This document shows positions 28,201 to 40,200 of a stretch of 64,000 bases of DNA, in pieces (within the stretch, counting starts at the first letter, position 1; each line of letters starts with the position of its first letter). The translations under genes were made by a program, and so were the position numbers. The stretch comes from Apostichopus japonicus (lineage: Eukaryota > Echinodermata > Holothuroidea > Aspidochirotida > Stichopodidae), in assembly GCF_037975245.1 (NCBI RefSeq), contig NC_092566.1, forward strand, positions 18,321,001 through 18,385,000. The letters are read 5' to 3'. The notes under the pieces are model-generated. The model was not told the origin of the DNA and searched no databases. It saw only the letters and a program-made list of their open reading frames with translations.

Positions 28201-31200
28201 TGTACCATCGTAACTTGTGTAAAATTACTCTAAAATGTAATACCAGATTGATGTAAAGAAATAATAACAACTAGAAACTACTCCAATATAAAATATAACA
28301 TTCCCTCTATAAGACATATCACTTACAGTACCTTCCAAACAAATGCCGATTTCCAGCAAACTGAAAGTTTGCTACGCATTTTTTCTTTTTTTTTTGCAAA
28401 CCGATGGTTAGGCTACATTTCTCATTGACTTAGTGTGGTTGTTAGGCTAACATGTGGTCGAAGATTGCAGTTTCCGTGGATATTTTTATTTTGTAATTGC
28501 GACACAACTAGAGCGAATAAACAGATGGCAAGGTTAGATTTCCATGCAGTTGACTTAGTGTGAAGTAAGGCTACCATGTGGTCGGAGATTTGTGAGGATT
28601 TTAGGTTATTTTCGCTGGTACTGAAATTGCTTCGTGCACGCCGTAATTTTCCACGGTAACTTCCCGGGGATTGTGCGCGACCCTACCGCACTGCTTCAAA
28701 TTTGATGCGGGATGTGAAAACTGTTTGCGCGATTCGCGCTGCAACTGCAATTCCTAGCTAAAGCAAACGCATGTCACAATTAATTTTACACAGACACCTG
28801 ATATAACAAGGGCGATTTTCTTATATTTCTTTTTTCACACTCGTAATTGTGCTTTAGGAGGGCTTTTTAGCACATCGCTCCCGCTTATTTTCGACCCTGT
28901 CAAGCACATTCGTTAATTCGCGAAATTGGTATTGCTGCTATGCCTACTGTGCCAAGAAATTTGAAGTCACTAACCACGAGGGAAGCAAAATCGGCGACCC
29001 TGGCAGCGTAAATTGATGAAAGTATACACTGTGAAAGACGTATATAGAGGGTGTCTTATTTTAATATTTCGTAGTAAAAGAACAAACCTAATACATCAGT
29101 TGATATTTTCAACTTCAATATGTTTTTGAATAATGATATTTTCACCTTCCATATGTTTTTGAATAATCGGTATGAAATAACTGGTATTCCACGTAATTTT
29201 TACCAATTCCGATTATGTTCCGATTATGCAATATTCGTACCGATTCCGATTAGGTTAATCGGTTGAACACTAGTTTCAATAGTTCATGAATGTTCAGTTG
29301 AAACTAAATAAAAGAGCTCCCAAGGGAAACAAAATTTATGTGGTCTCTTCCTACTTTCTGTCACTCATGATCTGGAGGCAAAATGGTTCCTATGCACTTG
29401 ACCATCTGGAGGCAAAATGGTTCTTACATGAACTTGACCATCAAGTGGGGAGAATATGCAACTCTACACTATGAGAGAAGAAACTTAAATTTAAATGAAA
29501 TGTGACAAATCTTAAACATACAATGGACTACAAATTGGAATATTGAGTTGACAAAGGGAGTTATATACAGTACCTTTTTGAGAAGAACAGAGGCCGCATT
29601 AACATTAGATATCAGATCACATGTACAATGTCCAAGCATGTTCAATTAACATAACATAAGATAACCAGCATGGAAGGCAGATCTATACAACACTTAACCG
29701 TCACATGTGTATAATAAGGGAGAAGTCAAATGGCTTGTAAGTTAAACTTCACATTGGATGGCAATCCAAATTACAGTTAGTGCGCATTTTGGATTATTTT
29801 TCTCTCTTTTTTTTCAATTTTAAAAGATCATTTCAGATGGGATATCCATGGATTTCTCCTAGATTACAACACACATAAATTTGACCAGGAATGAAACCCA
29901 AAACCTGCCAGACACAACACTATATGTTTCATTGCTTCTAATGCCACAACTTTCATCCCCTCGACCAGAGCGCGCTGGTAGCAAATTGACTTTGACCTGC
30001 GGAATGTTTAAATTAGACCCTGTTTATTCATGTCAGAACCCATGAAGGCCTCAGTTAAATTCATCCACGCCGAAGTTATTGTAGTACACTAAAACTCGCT
30101 ACAATTCAATGAAGGTTTGTTAATTTGATCTGATCATTGAATTGGAGACTGCTATCCCTGACGATCCATTATTTAGTTCTCAAACACATGATAAATGAGC
30201 AAACTGATGAAGAAAACAAACATATTGGAGGATTTTTATTGCATTATCAGCCAACTGATTGCTCGTCGCAAATAATTCCCGACAAAACTTACCTTGTTTT
30301 GTTGTCTGTCCTGACATGGGCTCGCCATTAATTTTCAATATAGTGTCACCGACGGTGATCTAGGAGAAAGCAGATAAATCGTCATGTTGGGTACAATACT
30401 GTAGTAGAATCCTAAAAATGTGACAGCCTTCTCATGACCTGAAGCAAAGTACAATCCTATTGCAGCCAAACAAACAAACAAAGATTGAAACTAACATGTG
30501 GGAAAGACATGCATGATATCTTCCTGTTCTGTTCTAATTTTAGAATTCAGACTGAATGATTACAAACATACAGTAGCCATTCATCACAAAATGTATTGAT
30601 AGCAAGTACCCTTTAGGATTACAATGTTTCAACTCATGTACAGTTTCAGTCATTTTGCATTGTTTTTAGCTGCAAGCTCCAATCACAATCAAGGTAGAAC
30701 AAAGTCATATTTGGTTGGCATGGTGAGGCAACATTTGTCACCATTGATAGCCAATGTTCTCTCTAGAGGACTGCTTTAGACGCACCCATGCACCACCCAC
30801 TCCACCTGTCAGTTTGATAATAAAGTTCTGTCACCGCTCCACAAAGGCTGATCTTCCAGCCCTGAAACTTGTGGTTAATGCTGTACAAAGAAGGGTGCGC
30901 TAACAAATTGTATTTGAGTTTCCACAGGATGTTCTTTGTTCTTACAGTATATAAAGTATTACTGTTGTTAGCCTTGCAGTAATATTAATGATACCACTCA
31001 TAGTATTATTATCATAGAAGAATGAGCAAACATGTACATTGAAAGGAGGAATAATATGCAGCTTTCCTTCTCCTTCAGATTTAAACAAAAAACTTTTTTT
31101 TTTTTTGTTATGCTGTATAACCTGTATTGCCTACTTTGCTCATCTTACCGTTGGCACAAGTACAGTGTAACTTATCAACCCTAAGCTACAACCTTTCACA

Positions 31201-34200
31201 AGTCATCCTGCTGGCACATTGCTATCCTATCATAATCAAAACCTTTCGCATTGATGGTACATCTTGATGATATGTCAACCCCATTACTGAAGTTTTATCC
31301 TGTATTAATATCAAAGATGTTAACCGATGCACATTGTCTAAACCACACACTGTAAAGGTGCATAAGGATGGTCTATTGCTTAACCACACACTGTAAAGGT
31401 GCATAATGGTCTATTGCTTTGTCATAACTTTGTTATTTTCAAAACAGAATATATTGCCTGTAAGCCATCACAAAAAGGAGTCAAAGGACCATTGAAGCCT
31501 TAAGTGCAAACTAGTAGTGTTGATTATATGCTCCACATGTAGTACTGTCCTTCTTCTTATCATGTTTTTTTTTTTCTTTTTTTGCTAGCTACATGGAGAG
31601 AACAAGGTCAGTTTATTTCTCAGTAATCCACAATTGCAAACCACAACACATGTATGCTAAAATGCCTACATGCTGAGACATGTGGTCTGTACCATCTTAA
31701 ATATTCCCAACATCAGTAGTACTGTACAAACTCTACTACTGTACTGTACAAACTATACTGTGTAGTATATACTGTACAAAATAAGTAAACTATCCTGTAC
31801 AGAATGTTACAAGCAGTCAGTATTATACAAACTGTACTGTGCTGCTGTCACTGTACTGTCCTAAACTGTACTATGCAGTATATCCTATATAAATTATTCT
31901 GTACCTAACTGTACTGTACAAACTATACTGTACTAACTGTACTGTACAAATTATATAGTACTGTATAAACTATACAATGCAGTTTACCATATATACAAAT
32001 TGTACTGTACTATTAACTGTACTGTACAAACTGTACTGTACTGTACAGACTGTTCAGTACAAACTGTACTGTACAGACTGTACTGTACTATACATACTGT
32101 TCTGTACAAACTGTACTGTACAGACTGTACTGTACATACTGTACTGTACTAGCTGTACTGTACTGTACAGACTGTTCAGTACAAACTGTACTGTACAGAC
32201 TGTACTGTACTATACATACTGTTCTGTACAAACTGTACTGTACAGACTGTACTGTACATACTGTACTGTACTAACTGTACTGTACTGTACAGACTGTTCT
32301 GTACAGACTGTACTGTACTAACTGTACTGTACTATTAACTGTACCGTACAAACTGTACTGTACTGTACAGACTGTTCAGTACAAACTGTACTGTATAGAC
32401 TGTACTGTACTATACATACTGTTCTGTACAAACTGTACTGTACAGACTGTACTGTACAGACTGTACTGTACTAACTGTACTGTACTATTAACTGTACCGT
32501 ACAAACTGTACTGTATTTACAGTACTGTACATACTGTACTGAACTGTACATACTGTACTGTACTATTAACTGTACTGTACTATACATACTGTTCTGTACA
32601 AACTGTACTGTACAGACTGTGCTATATTAACTGCGCAGCATAGTCTGTACTGTATAATGTATACTGAACAGTCTTCTGCACTACAGTTACTTCTTGCTAC
32701 ATGTCAATACAGATCTATTCCATCACAAAACTAGATATCTTCAAATATGCTAACTGTCCTACTGTACATGAAATATGGTTCCCTGCATACCGTAAATGAC
32801 TGTTACTGCTTGCCTGAATTTGCAGGCTTAGTATTTACTATAAAAGTGAATGCAAAACCGAAACAACTTACAGAATTATATGATTACTCTAAACATTCTT
32901 TAAAAACCCAACATATTAAATTCTCTTGATGCCAACTCTGCCACAAATACTAAAATACAGTAGCTCTGTTATTGGCTGATCAAATGTTTTCCACTTTGGA
33001 TAATATGCTGGAATAGTATAAACTTAGCAAGATTGTACAGAGGATGAAAGTGACATTGCAAAAGCACTTTGGTTCACAATGTAAGACAATTACCAACATC
33101 AATCAAAATTCTATTATTAAAAAAAAAAAAATCATTCAGAGAATCATTGATTCAGTGATATAACAACATAATATAAATTCTACAGTATTCTTATGAATTA
33201 ATTCACATTCACAGCTTGTATAGAATTTTGGCTTAAAACTGCAATGATCCTAATTGATAATTATTTTCTTCATTGGACAACATGTAAAGGTACCCACACC
33301 AGGCACTGAGTAATTTGTCACAATAAGTTATCAAGAAACGCCTCAGATTGGGGATTTCCCCATTGTATGTAAAAAAAAAAACTCAAGATGATGTCTTGTT
33401 ATACATTCCAATAAATTTTCTACAGGACTTTATAAACAAACCTTCCAGCATGCACGAGAGCCAACCTGACTGACTGTACTTTTCAGATAGAAAGATGAAG
33501 CTACCAATAAACACAAGGACCATACATGCATCAAAATAATGAAAGTACTAAAACGTAGCTCAGAGACATTATATAGCTCAAAGTGCAATACAATTAAAAC
33601 GTTTAATCCTATTGAGCATAAATTATTGCAAGAAATAGTATGTATAGCACAAACCCGTAACTGGTAGGCAGTATCATCTCTGCAGTCGATTTGAAATAAA
33701 TGATAGAAAGTACAGTGATGCCTCCATAAGCATTGGTAGACGATTAGTAATGCCTGGTCCTGTTACTGTAGTACTAATAATAATACACAACTTGCAAATT
33801 ACACTTAACGGTACAGTGTAAGGGAGATTAACCCAGTACAAAAGTCAAACAAAGACATTCATAAATTCGCAATAGTTAGATTCAATTTACCCTCAACTTC
33901 TCGTGATGGGAAGCGAATTGTTAAGAACTCTTCCTTGCTGACTATAAGATGAACTGTACTGACTCCTTCTCCAGTATAATAGTCTGGGTAAGACATGCAT
34001 CTAATTTCATGCTTCACACATGTATAGATAGCATAGACCGTGCCGCCCTGCTTGTGTACTTACTTGGAAATGAGACATGCCATAGGAAGTGGAAGACTCG
34101 ATCAAACAAACTGTATTCTAGCTACGGTGTGTAAACCACAGATTGTTAAGCTGAATGATGTGTGTGGCTGGCACAGCACTAAATAAACAATAGCACCCTT

Positions 34201-37200
34201 AATCACCACTCATAATCAATACACTTGGGTATATAGTGGGCATGTAAGCTGATAGAACAACTTGCAATTATGTTTGGGGGGATTCAAAAGGTTTCAAAAT
34301 ACTAAAATTCACACTCCCCAGTCTGCGTCACGCCTTACTGATTTACAGAAATGGCGGGAATTTATGCATTGAATTTGTAACTAATATTGAGCTTAGCTTT
34401 CAAAACATTAAAAAGGGTGGTATTTTTAAATATTTGAACAAAAAGAACAACACTGAGCACCTTGAATGGCAAATTGTGCAGACCAATTTGTAGCCATGAA
34501 CACAAGATAATTTTATATTGGTTAAAAACAATGTTATGTTAAAATTCACAGGAACTTTTGTTACAAATAGTGACAAATTTCAATCTTCAATATAAAATAT
34601 TAATACAGAATACAAACCTCTTTGTACAGTATTGGTGAACACTTTCTTCATGAACTGCATGTATGGGTGTAAATTAGTTTTTAAGATTTATAAGGAACAG
34701 GAGGGGGGGGGGGGGCAAAAGGCAGAATTTTATGTGCACAGTAATTATCTGCCATTGGCATTGTTACTACAGCATGTTGATTGAGTGAAGAAAAGTCTTA
34801 ACATTTAGCATTTGCACGGTGCCATGCTACTATTATGTAGTAGTTATGATTTGTGTTATTCTTGATGGGAATTACATCACATCATATAACAATCTTTACT
34901 TAATATCAGAAATGAAACTGCTTTGAAATTTTTAAGATAAGATTGATTTAGTTGGCATAACTCACAAAGTCAATATTTGACTCACTGGTAACTTTTTCAA
35001 GATGACAAACGATAACATGTACTGACCTTTGCCCTTTGCGCACAGGAAGTTTATACATCTTCATTATTAATGCTTATTTATTCATTGTTTGCATAGGTTA
35101 AATGGGTATTATATTGGTAGTATTAGTCATTAGATTGATATGGATGACATATTTACCATGGTTTCAAGGATAGAGTAGGGATAACTCAGTTGACAGGTCT
35201 GCTAAACCCCAATATCCACATATCTACCAAAGTTACAAGTGTGGATTTGTATTCATACTCGTACTCTAGCAGATTTACCTGGACTCATACTTGGAAACTG
35301 TATGGATTTGTATTCATACTCATACTCTAGCAGATTTACCTGGACTCATACTTGGCAGTGTGGATTTGTATTCATACTCCATACTCTAGCAGATTTACCT
35401 GGACTCATACGAAACACTTGGCAGTGAGGATTTGTATTCATACTCATACTCTAGCAGATTTACCTGGACTCATACTTGGCAGTGTGGATTTGTATTCATA
35501 CTCATTCTCTAGCAGATTTACCTGGACTCATACTTGGCAGTGTGGATTTGTATTCATACTCATTCTCTAGCAGATTTACCTGGACTCATACTTGGCAGTG
35601 TGGATTTGTATTCATACTTATACTCTGAGCATTTTCAATAGTAATATAGGAACCACATAATTAAGTACGGTACACTGGAGTTAGCACCTTGTAAACATAC
35701 TCAAACAAAGTGTAGATTTAAGGCGTATATATACTGACGAAGTTCTACGCATACTAACAGTCTGACTAATAGCACAGTTTATAAATGTTCAACACATAGA
35801 TTGGTAAAGCAACTCAGCACTCTAACGACCAATCTGATGAAATAATCAAGTCTTGGTGATATCACAACCCAAAGAACAAACCCTCTTAAAATTCCTGTCT
35901 TGAAAATCTCCAAGCTGTAGTGCAGATGGTTAATAGCTGTGTTAATAAGTACACTGACCTTTGGACACCATAGTGTGTGGTCCATTGGTTACTGATTCAT
36001 TATTGGACACAGATGACTGTATAGGGTGCATATGTTTGTACATCCAGGTAAAGGTGAAGGCTATTTAAAGGGTGTGTACCATATTGCACTGACCAAATCA
36101 ACTGATAACAGCTTCACAATTACTGTAGGTAAGAGAGGATTTGGCTCAGAAGTATCTGTGTTCAAATCCCTACATAGAGATTAAAACAAGCTATCTGTAT
36201 GTCAGTGACCCATCAGAGTCCCATTCTAATTAATTAGTTCTTTGCTCCTTTCCAGATACATCCAAGGAATTTGATCATCTTGAGCTCTCCATCACACCAG
36301 AAACAATTCGTGCATCACCAATTAATTAATATGCAAGGTTCATTTAGTCCCTTATTACAAATTTCCTCTTTCACCTAAGCAATAACAGCTGATGAACAGA
36401 AACTGATTAAATTACAGAGTCGGTCAAAAAAACAACTGTCACTCTTATCATTTAAAATGGAATAAAAAAGTAAACACAATTTATGATGGAAAGAATCGCT
36501 TCATACAAGAATATTGAGCATGCAAGGATCTGAACCAGGATGAAATATCATCCATAAAGGACATGTCTAAAGGAGTTTTCAAAAGTTAAATACCTGGCAG
36601 TCCAAATTATCATCTGAGTTCAGACATCTAGGAATGAAAATGAGACAGCACAAGCATGTCTCAGGGAATTAGAGCCAACGCTCTGACAATGACAACAAAT
36701 GCACAAAGTTGGATCACTCCTGAGTGACCATTCTCTGTCTTCCTAGCATATTTTGGAACAATGGATGACCCTTTAAGATTACAGTAAACTGTGGTTACCT
36801 TCTCATTGAGGTTCAAAATCCATACTAAAGCACATGACATAAAAGTAGAGTAGTATAGTTTAATACGTGTAATAGTTATTTAGCAACTTCTAAGTTCAAT
36901 TCAATTGGTCCATTTACTGATGGCATCATTTGACAAGTAATGGAATTGATTATAATATCAAATGCTTAAATGTAAAAGTGTGGTTACAGTTTATTAAGTC
37001 ATGAAAGAGCATTTTATACTGAAAGTTGTATATATTTCTCCCAAAATTATCAGGTTTAGATATTTACCAGCTCAAAAAGGTCACCTGCCTCCTCACAACT
37101 ATTGTACTCTTTTTCTACCATGAAAACAGTGAAATGGTAACCTTTGACCTATAGTACCACAGTGACCTACAGTATCACATCTGGTCAAATTGTCCTTCTC

Positions 37201-40200
37201 ACTCTCCCATGGTGCACTAGATTTTTTCTTTACCGTAATCTTTGGAATGTAAGAAAATCAGGCTTCTGTTCGGTAAACAATCTTTGTAAACAACTGGCAT
37301 CTGACAGTAAATAGGAAAATCCAAGTAAGTCATTAAATACTTGTTTGCTGACTTACTGCTCTGCAGTACTTACGTTAGTGAGAAAGCTCTGTTACAGGCC
37401 TATAGAAGAATAGATCCTTCAGTTACTGAATGGACTCCTGCAATCAGCTTCATGGTTAACAACACCCCAAGAACTTTCTTCAATTTAGCTACAGGTGTGA
37501 AGTGTGTATGGTCTGAGACAGTAGTTTCAAAGCTAAATTTTGAGAACAAAGTGTTTTGCTAGAAGGCATTCCTCATACTTTTCCCTATACTTGTGGACTT
37601 TAGAATGTAACTGAACTTTATCCACCCTACAGATCTTGACAGGGGTGCTGCCGCTGTGTGGAGAGAGGGCAAAGTTGCCATATCATATGGGGGGGGGGGG
37701 GTGATGGGAGACTTATATGTGAAGTAAAAGGAATCAGGTAGATTGTTGCACAATCAGTGCAGTACATACTCTGTAAAATGAGAACTGAACAATCATTAAG
37801 TCGAAACAACAAATCAGGCGGCAATTACCTTTATTTTCAAAATTGGACATGTCAGCACTCCATGGCATAACTGTATGAACACTCCCAAATCAACAGTTAC
37901 TGAAATTCAGCATTCAGTAAACTCAAGAATTGTATGACAATTGAAGCAAGGTACCATACCACCATTTTTATTTGTTTTTGACTTTCTAACACTAACCTTA
38001 GAAGTCACATTTACTTGTAAAATGTATGTAAGGTACTTTCTCATCCAGCACCATGACCCACCAACCACCTGCCCCCCCCAACCTTCTCCCTCCCCACTAA
38101 TGTCATAGCAATATGTCAGAGTTGAAAAGTTCTATGGTAGGAAAGATCACTTTAATGTCTCTACGGCTGTCACTGTCACAAGTAAGTGAATGGTCATTGG
38201 GACATGACAGCATAAGATCAGGTAATCTTAGCTTTTAACAAACTGTAGTAAACTTTAAATGTTTCATTCATGTTTCATCTGACATAATGATATAAAGAAA
38301 CAAATAGAAACACAGCACTCCTGTGACCTTAAAATAAGAATGGGGTACACATATGCTAAACATTAGGTCTGGGACTCCTGAGAAACAAAGAAGACAGGTC
38401 TGCTTGATATCAAGACCAGTTGACACAGACAATCTGTGGCAGGGATCATGAAACTAATCTGAATGGGCTGAGTGTCCAAGGATCATGAAACCAATGTCCA
38501 GGGATCATGATTCCATCTGAATGGGCTGAGTGTCCAGGGATCATGAAACTCATCTGAATGGGCTGAGTGTCCAGGGATCATAAAACTCATCTGAATGGGC
38601 TGAGTGTCCAGGGATCATGAAACTAATCTGAATGGGCTGATTGTCCAGGGATCATGAAACTCATCTGAATGGGCTGAGTGTCCAGGGATCATGAAACTAA
38701 TCTGAATGGGCTGAGTGTCCAGGGATCATGAAACTTATCTGAATGGGCTGAGTGTCCAGGGATCATGAAACTAATCTGAATGGGCTGCGAGTCCAGGGAT
38801 CATGAAACTCATCTGAATGGGCTGAGTGTCCAGGGATCATGAAACTAATCTGAATGGGCTGAGAGTCCAGGGATCATGAAACTAATTTGAATGGGCTGAG
38901 TGTCCAGGGATCATGAAACTAATCTGAATGGGCTGCGAGTCCAGGGATCATGAAACTCATCTGAATGGGCTGAGTGTCCAGGGATCATGAAACTAATCTG
39001 AATTGGCTGAGATTCCAGGGATCATGAAACTCAACTGAATGGGCTGAGTGTCCAGGGATCATGAAACTCATCTTAATGGGCTGAGTGTCCAGGGATTGTG
39101 AAATTCATCTGAATGGGCTGAGTGTCCAGGGATCATGAAACTGAATGGGCTGAGTGTCCAGGGATCATGAAACTCATCTGAATGGGCTGAGTGTCCAGGG
39201 ATCATGAAACTCAACTGAATGGCCTGAGTGTCTAGGGATCATAAACTCATCTGAATGGGCTGAGTGTCTAGGGATCATCAAACTCAACTGAATGGACTGA
39301 GTATCCAGGGATCATGAAACTCAACTGAATGGGCTGAGTGTCCAGGGATCATGAAACTCAACTGAATGAGCTGTGTCCAGGGATCATGAAACTCATCTGA
39401 ATGGGCTGAGTGTCCAGGGATCATCAAATTCAACTGAATGGGCTGAGTGTCCAGGGATCATGAAACTCAACTGAATGGGCTGAATGTCCAGGAATGATGA
39501 AACTCAACTGAATGGGCTGAGTGTCCATGGATCATGAAACTCATCTGAATGGGCTGAGTGTCCAGGGATCATGAAACTCAACTGAATGGGCTGAATGTCC
39601 ATGAATTATGAAACTCAACTGAATTGGCTGAGTGTCCAGGGATCATGAAACTCAACTGAATGGGCTGAGTGTCCAGGGATCATGAAACTCATCTGAATGG
39701 GCTGAGTGTCCAGCGATCATGAAACTCAAAAAATGGGCCAAGTGTCCAGGGATCATGAAACTCATGTGAATGGGCTGAGTGTCCAGGGAGCACATTTTTC
39801 AACAATATATTAATATCCTTCTGTTCACATGCTGTCCAGTTACCTCTTGCCTGTAGGCTATAGTTTCAGTTGAACATTAAGGATAAATAGGAAATAAAAT
39901 AATATGGTACCATTTCTCTAACAAAGATCTAGTAACACTAAATCATAGATTGACTCAAGAGGTGGGCTGATTACAGTAAGGGCTAATGTTATGCCCAACC
40001 AGTTAAAATTGAAATTCAATTCAATTAGTACTGGTTGATGGGTATTGTGTGAGACCAATTCTGCATATATAGGCATGCAACAGTCAAAATATCAACTTGT
40101 TGAAAATATGCCAACCGTTGCTATGTACATTAACATATTATAATGCTAATGGTATTGCCATCAAATTTGATCCAAATGGTAAAACTGCAAAGAGTATGGT

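Larger units (their letters stand above)
24357..30292. other. EFA6 intron inside the PDZ domain
   Basis: Holds a 39-bp minisatellite and a hAT-like element. The minus strand at about 29840-29960 has weak tRNA-SINE-like A- and B-box matches. Nothing else is supported. Confidence 0.5.

Noticed and set aside
29840-29960. tRNA-derived SINE on the minus strand
   Set aside because: Weak A-box (TGGCATTAGAAG) and B-box-like (GGGTTTCATTCC) matches only; no tail, no target duplication, no second copy seen.
31977-32321. 114-residue Cys/Thr/Val/Leu ORF
   Set aside because: Translation of the CTGTAC array.
36130-36190. tRNA-like sequence (TGGCTCAGAAG ... GTTCAAATCCC)
   Set aside because: The A-box to B-box distance is too short for a tRNA or tRNA-SINE, and there is no cloverleaf.
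38430-39795. CRISPR-like regular repeats
   Set aside because: Units are contiguous without unique spacers, and the DNA is eukaryotic.
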